From positions 1-42,476 of the forward strand of contig CALXLN010000042.1 of the NCBI GenBank assembly GCA_944389215.1: 42,476 bases of DNA. Direction: 5' to 3'. The stretch comes from an uncultured Opitutales bacterium. Its GTDB lineage: Bacteria > Verrucomicrobiota > Verrucomicrobiia > Opitutales > Intestinicryptomonadaceae. The notes beneath the pieces are model-generated. The model made no database searches, was not told where the DNA came from, and saw only the letters and a program-made list of their open reading frames with translations. Below, one piece after another: positions 16,439-24,243 of this stretch. The first letter of the stretch is position 1; the number at the start of each line of letters is the position of its first letter. Both the position numbers and the translations under genes were made by a program.

Positions 16439-17241
16439 TTCATTAATGCTGTTCTGAGTTCTATTGGTATTAACATTAAAAGGGCGAGGGCTGCCAGCGC
16501 TATTTCATAGAAAGCTAGTTTTTTTGCGCCGAGTTTTTTTGCCGCAGTCGCGGTGAAGATGGATATTTGCGCCAGCAAAATAATTGTAGCCCCCGCAAAC
16601 TTTATGGACATTGGGAGGTCTATATCCGTCTGCGCCGCTTTTATAGCTCCGAATATGGACGATACCGCCATAGAGATTAGGGCGGTTTGCAAGGAGATTT
16701 TCATTGTGCCGTCGAGCTTTTGCAAAGACGGCAGAAGCCGCGCCGAAGCCGAATGCGATTTTTCGCGCAAATATTTTTCCTGGGCGATGTACATCGCAGC
16801 CGCAGCCGCGCCCGCTATCATAAAGGCGTATGATATTACCGCGAGTATCGCGTGGATTGTTGCAACACTAGTAGAAGCCCTTTGAACATTCCGCATTGTT
16901 TCTAAAAACAAGGGACATCCCAAAGGCAGGGCGGTGAGAATTGCGGCGGGCAGCATTGAGAATATTCCAACAAGCCCAATTTTGAAAAAAAGAGCTCCGA
17001 TTAACTGTATAAGCACGAATCCCCATATTATAAATTCAAGCAGGTCGTACGATGTCGAAAGGGCTATCCCCCCGATTAAAATCCCGCGCGCGGCTATTGC
17101 GGCAGTATGCGCGGCGAACCCCGAAAATGCAAGGGCGGAGGATATTCTCAAAGACGACTTTTTTGCCTTTGAAAACGTAGAGACGGCAAAGCTCGAAAAA
17201 TATAAAACGGCGGCCAATGCTGTTAATATTGCGGTTGTCAT
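16435..17241 (-). CDS. HemX/CcsA-like integral membrane protein
   Basis: This is a 268-residue protein with about eight hydrophobic segments. The stretch TIHAILAVISYAFMIAGAAAAAMYIAQEKYL is typical of the HemX/CcsA/CcmC superfamily, in which His residues handle heme. The tryptophan-rich WWD motif of heme-export CcsA and CcmC is not seen, so HemX-type is more likely than a true cytochrome c synthetase part. In Bacillus, HemX adjusts glutamyl-tRNA reductase levels. Here it overlaps hemH by four bases (ATGA) and follows hemG, which supports a role in heme synthesis or handling. The exact function is inferred from context only. Confidence 0.72.
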   Translation of the reverse strand: MTTAILTALAAVLYFSSFAVSTFSKAKKSSLRISSALAFSGFAAHTAAIAARGILIGGIALSTSYDLLEFIIWGFVLIQLIGALFFKIGLVGIFSMLPAAILTALPLGCPLFLETMRNVQRASTSVATIHAILAVISYAFMIAGAAAAAMYIAQEKYLREKSHSASARLLPSLQKLDGTMKISLQTALISMAVSSIFGAIKAAQTDIDLPMSIKFAGATIILLAQISIFTATAAKKLGAKKLAFYEIALAALALLMLIPIELRTALMK

Positions 17242-18173
17242 TTAGTACCTTTCAATATGCGCGCGAGCATCTGCGCGTGCGCAGGTGAATCGTTTAGGCA
17301 GGGGACAGCGCGCAACAAATCGCCCCCTTGCTCCCTGAAAGCGTCGTTTAGCTGCATATTTATTTCAACCAAGGTTTCAGTGCAGTCGCATGAAAACCCG
17401 GGGCAGGCGACCAATATTTTTTTTGCGCCCGCATCGGCAAAATATTTTGCGCATTCTTTCGCGGAAGGGCCAAGCCAGCGCCCCTTTCCCATTTTTGATT
17501 GCCACGCGAGCTTCGTTTGGGTTCCCTCTCCGATTTCCGATTTCAACATCTCAAACGTTGTTTGGCATTGGCGCAAATAGTCGGTCTTTTTCAAATGCGA
17601 AAGCGGAACGGAATGGAAGGAAACGATTATTGCGTCGGGACATAGGTTTTTGTCGGCTTTAATTGAATCGGCAACCAGCCTTATGTAATCATAATTGTCG
17701 AAATACGACCTTATGAATTCCATTTTTAATCCGGTCTTCTTTGCCGCTTCTGAGGCCGCGTCGAAGGCGCTCGATGTGGTGGAATAGGCGTCTTGGGGAT
17801 AGAGCGGCAGCACTTTTACCGCGTCTGCGCCTGAGCTTTTTGCCGATTGAAAGGCTTTTAATATATTTTCAGCCCCGTAGCGGAAAGCCGAAAAAGTTTT
17901 CACTCCGCTAAGCGACTCTATTTGGACTGCCAGATTGCGCGCGGCGGTGATGGAAGGATGTTTTTTTATGTCGCAGCCGCAGATGAGCTTCAGATTCTGG
18001 GCGTATTGGGCGGCGCGCTTTCTTGCTATGCGCGCGGCAAGCAACTGCCGCAGCGGAAATGGAATGGAAAGCACGTGTTTGTCGCCTAAAAATTCGCGCA
18101 AAAAACTTTCACACGCGCCCGCCGATATGTTTTCGGGCGCTCCCAAGCTTGCCAGTATATATGCTTTTGCCAC
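17238..18173 (-). CDS. hemH: Ferrochelatase
   Basis: HemH inserts Fe2+ into protoporphyrin IX to make heme. This 311-residue protein shows LASLGAPENI at the N-terminus, then VKVLPLYPQDAYSTTSSAF, and SFHSVPLSHLKKTDYLRQCQ with the conserved catalytic His. Its ACPGFSCDCTETLVEINMQL corresponds to the family motif PGFxxDCxET. There is an extra Cys in the middle of that motif and another in VPCLNDSPAH; whether these bind a [2Fe-2S] cluster, as in some bacterial ferrochelatases, is unknown. The start is a GTG at 18173, because no ATG gives the family N-terminus. It lies nine bases after hemG. Confidence 0.93.
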   Translation of the reverse strand: MAKAYILASLGAPENISAGACESFLREFLGDKHVLSIPFPLRQLLAARIARKRAAQYAQNLKLICGCDIKKHPSITAARNLAVQIESLSGVKTFSAFRYGAENILKAFQSAKSSGADAVKVLPLYPQDAYSTTSSAFDAASEAAKKTGLKMEFIRSYFDNYDYIRLVADSIKADKNLCPDAIIVSFHSVPLSHLKKTDYLRQCQTTFEMLKSEIGEGTQTKLAWQSKMGKGRWLGPSAKECAKYFADAGAKKILVACPGFSCDCTETLVEINMQLNDAFREQGGDLLRAVPCLNDSPAHAQMLARILKGTK

Positions 18174-18182
18174 TTTGTAAAT

Positions 18183-19556
18183 TTAGTCGGAAATCCTTCC
18201 GGCGAGTTTAGCCGCCGCCAGAAGTCCGTTCTCCAAGCAGCTGCTTACGCCGACTCCTCCCCGGTATGCGCCCACTAGCGCCATATTTGGAATTCGCTTT
18301 TCGATATCCTCCATTATGTCGAGATACTCTTGGTATCCCACATTGTATTGGGCTATCGCGTGTTTCCAAACGAACAGCTCCTCGAAAACCGGCTCTCCTT
18401 TTACTCCCAGCAATCTCCGCAAATCTTTCAAAATAACTTCCCTCATTTCGCCGCGCTCCAAGGAGGCAAGTTCCGGATAGCGCATGCCGCCGACGTAGTT
18501 GGTGAGAGTTACACATCCGTCGGGAGCGCGGTCGTCGAAAAGCGTCGAAACAAACAGAGAACCCAATATCGAAAAATTTTCTTTCTTTGGCGTGAGCACT
18601 CCGAATCCGTCTAGCGGATGGGATACGTCCTGCCGCTTAAAGCCCATTGTGTATGTTGCAACGGGGGCGTATTGTATTTTTGCCAGGGGAGCTAGCGCCG
18701 CCGACAGAGTTCCGCCGAACGGCAAATCCGATATTTCCGGAGCGGGAACCGCCACAACCAAAGCGTCGTAGTGCTCGCACACATCTTCCGTTTCCGTCCC
18801 CCAAGAGACCTCCCAGCCTTCGCAATTTGAGTCTATCGATATTACTTTTGCCAGGCACTTGACGGAATCCCCGAGTTCCGCGGCGAGGGCGTCTGTTAAG
18901 GTGTGCATGCCGCTTTTAAACGAAATCATCATTGGCTTGAAAAAGTTGCCGACCGCCATTTTTTCCTTCCGCGCTTTCATCGCCCCCCTTATGACCGAGC
19001 CATATTTTGTCGCGAGGTTCCAAAACGGCGGAAATGCGTGCTTTATAGATAATTTTTCGGGGTCGGCGCCGTATATGCCCGCCATAAAGGGGTTCATTGC
19101 GTAGTCCAAAACTTCTTTGCCGAAGCGTTCCACGGTAAATTCCGCAACGCTTGGGTCGGAATCTTTCTGCGGGGGTTTTACAAAAGGTTCGCACAGCATG
19201 CGCAATTTGCCTGTGAAGGAAAACAGGCGGGTAGTCAAAAGTTGCAACGGTCCCATTGGCACGGCTTGAGGTTTGCCGTATCTGGCAAAAAAGCGTTTCT
19301 TTGCGGACGGCGCGGAGATTGCTATTTTTTCCTTCAACCCTATCTCGGCAAGGAAATCTAGAGTCTTTTGGGAGTTTACCATTACGGTGTTGGAGCCGCT
19401 TTCGGCCCTAAATCCGTCGCGCGCCGACGTGCCTATAACTCCTCCAGCGCGCTCGCGCTTTTCAAGGACGGTAACGTTAAATCCCGCTTTTTTAAGTTCG
19501 ATTGCCGCGCACAAACCGCTTATGCCCGCGCCTATGACAATTGCTTTTTTTTCCAT
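18183..19556 (-). CDS. hemG: Protoporphyrinogen oxidase (FAD, oxygen-dependent type)
   Basis: This is a 457-residue flavoenzyme that oxidises protoporphyrinogen IX to protoporphyrin IX, the step before ferrochelatase. The N-terminal dinucleotide fold reads AIVIGAGISGLCAAIELKKA then VTVLEKRERAGGVIGT. The C-terminal FAD-contact region is MALVGAYRGGVGVSSCLENG. It is the HemY/PPOX type, unrelated to E. coli HemG or HemJ. The frame extends to a TTG at 19592 inside rsmE, but the ATG at 19556 places the flavin fold at residue 4, as usual. The gene order rsmE-hemG-hemH-hemX on one strand suggests one transcript. Confidence 0.92.
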   Translation of the reverse strand: MEKKAIVIGAGISGLCAAIELKKAGFNVTVLEKRERAGGVIGTSARDGFRAESGSNTVMVNSQKTLDFLAEIGLKEKIAISAPSAKKRFFARYGKPQAVPMGPLQLLTTRLFSFTGKLRMLCEPFVKPPQKDSDPSVAEFTVERFGKEVLDYAMNPFMAGIYGADPEKLSIKHAFPPFWNLATKYGSVIRGAMKARKEKMAVGNFFKPMMISFKSGMHTLTDALAAELGDSVKCLAKVISIDSNCEGWEVSWGTETEDVCEHYDALVVAVPAPEISDLPFGGTLSAALAPLAKIQYAPVATYTMGFKRQDVSHPLDGFGVLTPKKENFSILGSLFVSTLFDDRAPDGCVTLTNYVGGMRYPELASLERGEMREVILKDLRRLLGVKGEPVFEELFVWKHAIAQYNVGYQEYLDIMEDIEKRIPNMALVGAYRGGVGVSSCLENGLLAAAKLAGRISD

Positions 19557-19573
19557 TTCCAATATCAAAATAT

Positions 19574-20317
19574 TTACTTTGTCTTTTTGCAAGGCTTTAA
19601 AGCCGAAAATATGGCAAGAGCCGCCATTATAGCAGTGTCAGTCCGCAGCACGCGCGCCCCGAGGGAAACTAGTTCAAAGGATTTTTCGCGCAAAAGGCGC
19701 CTGTCTGAATCGGCGAATCCGCGTTCGCTGCCAAATATTAATATGCAATGTTGCGGCGCATTGCGCGCGTTAAAAAAATCGGCGTAGCAGGAGGTTGCTT
19801 CGTAGAGGTCCGGCGCCGCGCGCAAAGAACCTGCCGGAGACACATCGACCGCCATGTCAACCGCGTCTTTAAGGCTTTCGCACTGCCAGAATTTGGGGAT
19901 AGAGCTCGCGCAGGCCTGTTCCGCGCCTTCAATCATTCTTTTTTGCCATTCTCCGGAAGAGTAGAGGGAACTTTTTGCGTAATCTGCCTCTCCTTTCGTT
20001 GCTGGATAAAAAATCAGGTTTTCAACGCCGAAACACGCCGCCTCGAAAAGTATGCGCCGCGCGATTTGCGGGCGGGCGTAGGATACCGCGAGCGTTATGT
20101 GAATTGTGGGGGCCGCGGGGGCGGGGCGCAGGGGAAAGAGTTCGGCTCCGCCGTCCGGCAAATGCTTCAACTTGCAAATTTGCAGCGGAGAGCCGACGGT
20201 CCCGGCGAAAATTTCGTCTCCGTCTTTCAGCTTTAAAACATTTTTTACATGTTCGAGCTTTGGGTTGTCCGAAGCTAGAATTAGCGGAGAATTTTTTGGA
20301 AGCAGCAGGCAGTTCAT
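19574..20317 (-). CDS. rsmE: 16S rRNA m3U1498 methyltransferase RsmE
   Basis: This is a 247-residue SPOUT-class enzyme that methylates N3 of U1498 in 16S rRNA with SAM. Residues 1 to about 75 form the PUA-like domain (KLEHVKNVLKLKDGDEIFAG). The trefoil-knot SAM site is at the C-terminus: LIFGSERGFADSDRRLLRE and LGARVLRTDTAIMAALAIF. The frame stays open upstream to about 20500, but the ATG at 20317 gives the normal N-terminus and length. It is the first gene of the minus-strand run that ends with the beta-helix gene, and it is divergent from the acyl carrier protein gene. Confidence 0.92.
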   Translation of the reverse strand: MNCLLLPKNSPLILASDNPKLEHVKNVLKLKDGDEIFAGTVGSPLQICKLKHLPDGGAELFPLRPAPAAPTIHITLAVSYARPQIARRILFEAACFGVENLIFYPATKGEADYAKSSLYSSGEWQKRMIEGAEQACASSIPKFWQCESLKDAVDMAVDVSPAGSLRAAPDLYEATSCYADFFNARNAPQHCILIFGSERGFADSDRRLLREKSFELVSLGARVLRTDTAIMAALAIFSALKPCKKTK

Positions 20318-20329
20318 AAAACTTTTTAA

Positions 20330-20359
20330 ATTATCGCAAATTTGTTTCTTTATAGGCAA
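20330..20359 (-). promoter_or_regulatory. Candidate promoter for the rsmE-hem-rnr run
   Basis: Read on the minus strand, TTGCCT (20359-20354) and GATAAT (20335-20330) are 18 bases apart. The predicted start would leave a leader of only about six bases before the rsmE ATG, so either the transcript is nearly leaderless or the real promoter is elsewhere. Confidence 0.35.
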
Positions 20360-20428
20360 TTTAAAAAAGTCTTTTCGGAACGTTTTAAAGGGTTGAAATT
20401 GCAAATGATTTGTGCTGTCATTTAGAGT

Positions 20429-20791
20429 ATGAATCCTGAAAACTTTACATCGGAAGACGAAGCGGCTTTGCGCGATGCGCTCAAGCGCTGTTCGGAACAA
20501 ACAATAGAAAAAGCGGTCGAATTCAGAAAGACGGGAAACTCTGAACTTGTCGGACCCGTAGTTATGGGCATTATAGAGCGTTTTCTGGAGCCAGAAAAAC
20601 GCGACGCTCTAAAATCCGCTTCGGATTCAACAAAAATGATAGAGGATCTCGGGCTTGATTCCCTCACCATGGTAGAAATTGTTTTGGCTGTGGAAGACGC
20701 GATAGGAATGTCCATCGACAACGAGGACATACAAAAACTTACAACTTTGGGCGATATTAAATCTTACATAAAAGAAAAGGTTTCCAAATAG
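20429..20791 (+). CDS. Acyl carrier protein with an N-terminal extension
   Basis: This 120-residue protein has a phosphopantetheine attachment site LGLDSLTMVEI, with Ser78 as the modified residue. The helices around it (MIEDLGLDSL, VEIVLAVEDAIG, IQKLTTLGDIKSYI) match the ACP fold over about residues 45-118. Typical ACPs are about 78 residues; here about 40 extra, mostly helical, charged residues precede the domain. No fatty acid or polyketide synthesis genes are adjacent. It may be a specialised carrier protein (lipid, LPS or pigment) and not the main fatty acid ACP. It is divergent from rsmE and is separated from the ABC genes by about 130 bases, including a 16-base palindrome at 20850-20865. 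Confidence 0.82.
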   Translation: MNPENFTSEDEAALRDALKRCSEQTIEKAVEFRKTGNSELVGPVVMGIIERFLEPEKRDALKSASDSTKMIEDLGLDSLTMVEIVLAVEDAIGMSIDNEDIQKLTTLGDIKSYIKEKVSK

Positions 20792-20925
20792 CGTTTAACC
20801 GTTTGCGGCGCCCCGATTTTGCGCCGGCCGAAAATGCGGATAGGCGCGCGCGGCTTTAAAGCCGCTCGGCTTTCTGCAGCACGCAAAACGCCCGGAGTTG
20901 CGGACGTCTTTAGTCTGAATTGCAA

Positions 20926-21972
20926 ATGGAAGATTTTTCACAGGAAATCCCAAATTCCGTAATCGTAAGAAGACTTACCAAATCTTACGGTGCGGTAAAA
21001 GCCATTGACAATGTTTCTTTTCGCATTGGCAAGGGCGAGGTGGTCGGCTTTCTTGGCCCGAACGGGGCGGGTAAGAGCACTACCATGCGCATATTGGCAG
21101 GTCTTATGCCCGCCACAAGCGGCAGCGTGCACATTTGCGGCGTAAGTGTTGCAACATATCCGGAAATGGCGCGCCGGCATATAGGTTTCATGCCGGAGAA
21201 CAATCCTCTTCCGGAGGATTTGCGGGTTAGCGAATATTTGACTTTTAGAGCGCGCATAAAGGATGTTCCGTCTTCCGAAGTAAAAAAACGCGTGCAAGGG
21301 GCGATGGAGATTTGCCAACTTCACCACAAGGCGGCAAATAAGATAATAGGCAATCTTTCCAAAGGCTTCCGGCAGCGCGTGGGAATTGCCGACGCCATTT
21401 TGGCAAAACCCGAAGTGATTATCATGGACGAACCCACGATTGGGCTCGACCCGCACCAGATAATAGCAATCCGCGAGCTTATAAATTCTCTGCGCGGCAA
21501 AATGAGCGTAATCATAAGCAGCCACATACTCCCGGAAATCGAGCTGATATGCGACAGGGTTATGATTATAAACCAAGGCACGATTGTCGCCAGCGGAACT
21601 CCGGAGTCATTGCGCAAAGATTTTATTTCTCAAGACAGGTACGAGGTCAGTTTGAAGTCTCCTCCAGAAGAATTTAAAAGAGTAGTGGAGCAAATCGGCT
21701 GCGGTTTGTCGGTGGAGAAATTGTTGCGGGCTTCCGCCGACGGATATTTCGACTATTTGCTAACCGGTTCCGTGCGTGGAAATCTTGGCGGAGAGATTAT
21801 CAGCGAACTTTCAAAAGACACCCGTTTTGCCGTTAGAACTGTCGCGTATAGAAAGCCGAGTTTAGAGGAAATATTCATGGCTGCGACGCGGCGGAGTTGG
21901 GAACAGGTAAGCAATTTGAAATCGGCTTCTTCCGGCGGCGGCTCTCCAGAAAAACGCAAAGGTAACGGATAA
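20926..21972 (+). CDS. ABC transporter ATP-binding protein (GldA-like)
   Basis: This is a 348-residue ATPase. The Walker A is GPNGAGKST with Lys50, the signature is NLSKGFRQRVGIADA, and the Walker B is VIIMDEPTIGLD with Asp168 and Glu169. A conserved HILPEIE switch region follows. The domain ends near residue 220; the rest is the accessory C-terminal region of drug/gliding-type ABC-2 ATPases. The frame starts from a TTG at 20920, but the ATG at 20926 is better. It is the first of five genes on this strand with very small gaps. With its permease and the GldG-like and DUF4340 proteins, it resembles the GldAFG transporter of Bacteroidota and related clusters in other phyla. Confidence 0.92.
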   Translation: MEDFSQEIPNSVIVRRLTKSYGAVKAIDNVSFRIGKGEVVGFLGPNGAGKSTTMRILAGLMPATSGSVHICGVSVATYPEMARRHIGFMPENNPLPEDLRVSEYLTFRARIKDVPSSEVKKRVQGAMEICQLHHKAANKIIGNLSKGFRQRVGIADAILAKPEVIIMDEPTIGLDPHQIIAIRELINSLRGKMSVIISSHILPEIELICDRVMIINQGTIVASGTPESLRKDFISQDRYEVSLKSPPEEFKRVVEQIGCGLSVEKLLRASADGYFDYLLTGSVRGNLGGEIISELSKDTRFAVRTVAYRKPSLEEIFMAATRRSWEQVSNLKSASSGGGSPEKRKGNG

Positions 21973-22739
21973 TGAAAAGATTTATAATATTGTGGCAGCA
22001 CCAGCTTTGGCAGATGTTTATCGCGCCGTCCACGTATATAGCGGCGTTTATGTTTCTTGCGTTTATGGCTATGATGTACTTGTTCTCTTTAGTCGACGTA
22101 AGCATGAGCGCAAGCGACGTTTCGCCGCTGGGAAAATTTCTTTCGGTCTTTTGGGTTCCAGTTTTGTTTATGGTGCCGCTGCTTACGATGCGCAGCATAG
22201 CCGAGGAACGCAGAATGGGAACTTTGGCAACTCTCATGACGACTCCCGTAACGGCGGGTCAGATTGTGTTCGCGAAATTTCTGGCGTGCTATTTCTTTTA
22301 TGCCATCCTATGGCTTATGACGCTGTTTTTCCCGCTCATAACCGAATTTTACATGCCGAATTCGATACGCACGGCCGGATTGATGCCCTATTCCCAACTG
22401 CTGACCGGATACGGATTTGTCTTTATCAGCGGGGCCATGTACATAGCCATTGGAATTTTTGCAAGCTCGCTCACACGCACGACTCTAGTTGCGGGCATGT
22501 TGTCGTTCGGAATGCTCTTTTTCGCGATAGTCGGGGCGGGGCTTATTTCAAAGTTTGCGCTGCCGGACAGCGGATTTATGGTATGGCTGTCGAAGCCTGT
22601 TGATTATTTGCAAACTTTCAGGCATTTGGAGGATTTTAGCAACAGTTTGCTCGATACTCGTCCGTTCTTTCTCTACATAAGTACAGCGTGCATGTTGCTT
22701 GCGGTAACTTCTCTAATAACGGAGGCTAAAAACGCATGA
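21972..22739 (+). CDS. ABC-2 type permease (GldF-like)
   Basis: This is a 255-residue membrane protein with about six transmembrane segments. It includes APSTYIAAFMFLAFMAMMYLF near the N-terminus and the ABC-2 motif VPLLTMRSIAEERRMGTLAT around residues 75-95, which contacts the ATPase. Its ATG shares one base with the ATPase stop (TAATG) and its end overlaps the GldG-like gene by ATGA, showing tight coupling. Together with the ATPase it would form the membrane core of the exporter; the substrate is not known. Confidence 0.9.
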   Translation: MKRFIILWQHQLWQMFIAPSTYIAAFMFLAFMAMMYLFSLVDVSMSASDVSPLGKFLSVFWVPVLFMVPLLTMRSIAEERRMGTLATLMTTPVTAGQIVFAKFLACYFFYAILWLMTLFFPLITEFYMPNSIRTAGLMPYSQLLTGYGFVFISGAMYIAIGIFASSLTRTTLVAGMLSFGMLFFAIVGAGLISKFALPDSGFMVWLSKPVDYLQTFRHLEDFSNSLLDTRPFFLYISTACMLLAVTSLITEAKNA

Positions 22740-24223
22740 GTACGGGCGGAAACAAATTTGAGGATTTTAGGACGACTTCCACCATCAGAAAGTTGAACCT
22801 GTGGGCGCAGATTATTTTGGGCGTTACTCTTTATGTAGGCTTGAACTTTTTGGCTGCGCGACACTACCAGAAATGGGACTTTTCCGAAAATCGCAAAAAC
22901 TCTTTGTCCCCCGAAAGCGTGGCTTATGTAAAAAACTTAAAAGTGCCTGTAGAAATATTTGCGGTTGTTTCGCAATATGCAAGGGACAACGAGGAAACTG
23001 CCGTATTGCGGGATTTGCGCGCCGTTTTCAAACAGTACGAGTACAATTCGTCAAAATCGTCCCCTGTAAAGTCGTCTTTTGTCAACGCCCATATAGAGAA
23101 TAAACGGGCGGAAGAATTAGCGTCGCGTTTTGGTTCCGATTTGGAAAACTGCGTCGTTGTGGCGTCCGGTAACAAGTTTAAGCGCATTCCCATAGGCGAT
23201 TTTTACGATATTGAGGAGGGCAAGCGCACAAATTTTAAGGGAGAACAATTGCTGACGTCGGCAATTTTAAGCGTCAGCAGCGGAAAGACTTCCACTATTT
23301 ACTTCTTAAAGGGACACGGAGAGCTAAGTCCGAAGGATTCCAGCCTTTCGCGCGGGCTTTCCGAATTTGCAAGCGCGCTTTCGCGGCGCAATTACAATAT
23401 CGAGGAGCTTGATTTGAGCAAATCGGCGCAGATACCCGAAAACGCCGATATGATAATAATAGCCGGCGCCCGCGCCGCAATGCTGCCTAACGAAATAGAC
23501 CAGCTGCGCAAGTATCTGCTTAAAAATAATGGAAGATTAGTCGTGTTTCTCGACATGGGATCGTTAAACGGGCTTGAAGACGTCTTATTCGATTGGGGTA
23601 TAATGAGCGACGACATGCTTGTGCTTGATACGAGCGGCGATTACGAGAGCGCCGGCGGCGACTTAATCGCGCGCAGTTTTCCGCAGAAGGCTCATCCGAT
23701 ATCAAAATATCTGATAGATTCCGATATGCCAGTCCAGTTTGGTTCGGTTCGTCCTGTTCGCCCCGACATGGGCGCGCCCATAGACGACACTTTGAAAATT
23801 GACCCCCTCATTCTAAGCGGAAATTCCAGCTGGGCGGAGAAGTCGTACGCGCGCGGCGGAAGCCAAACTTACGACGCCGCCGCCGATTTGGCCGGGCCGT
23901 TGCCATTGGCTATGGTGGCGTCGCGCACGGGGGGCAAGGATTTGGGCCTGAATATTCCGGGTGGAAAATTGGCGGTCTTCGGAGACGAAAATTTTATAAT
24001 CAATAAATGGTTCAACCGGCTGGGGAATTCCAAGCTGGCGCTAAACACTGTAAATTGGATGCTTGAGGAAAATACTATGCTCAATATTCCTTCGCGCCAG
24101 ATAAGTCTTTATACCATCACGCTTTCGCACAATCAGATTATGTCGCTGGCGTTGAGGTATATGAGTTTGCCGGCGGTCGTTTTGTTGCTGGCGTTGATAG
24201 TGTCGTTTGCGCGGCGCCGCTAA
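22736..24223 (+). CDS. GldG-like ABC transporter auxiliary protein
   Basis: This is a 495-residue protein of the ABC-type gliding-motility auxiliary family. An N-terminal membrane segment (about 22-42) is followed by a large periplasmic domain with LSPESVAYVKNLKVPVEIFAV, FKGEQLLTSAILSVSSG, and IYFLKGHGELSP. A C-terminal membrane helix (about 473-493) ends with RRR. The periplasmic region is likely thioredoxin/GATase-like, as known in the family. The neighbours on both sides are the permease and a DUF4340 protein, the usual order. Gliding itself is not implied, since such clusters occur in non-gliding bacteria. Confidence 0.9.
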   Translation: MSTGGNKFEDFRTTSTIRKLNLWAQIILGVTLYVGLNFLAARHYQKWDFSENRKNSLSPESVAYVKNLKVPVEIFAVVSQYARDNEETAVLRDLRAVFKQYEYNSSKSSPVKSSFVNAHIENKRAEELASRFGSDLENCVVVASGNKFKRIPIGDFYDIEEGKRTNFKGEQLLTSAILSVSSGKTSTIYFLKGHGELSPKDSSLSRGLSEFASALSRRNYNIEELDLSKSAQIPENADMIIIAGARAAMLPNEIDQLRKYLLKNNGRLVVFLDMGSLNGLEDVLFDWGIMSDDMLVLDTSGDYESAGGDLIARSFPQKAHPISKYLIDSDMPVQFGSVRPVRPDMGAPIDDTLKIDPLILSGNSSWAEKSYARGGSQTYDAAADLAGPLPLAMVASRTGGKDLGLNIPGGKLAVFGDENFIINKWFNRLGNSKLALNTVNWMLEENTMLNIPSRQISLYTITLSHNQIMSLALRYMSLPAVVLLLALIVSFARRR

Positions 24224-24243
24224 CTTTTTACGCAAGGAAAGCT

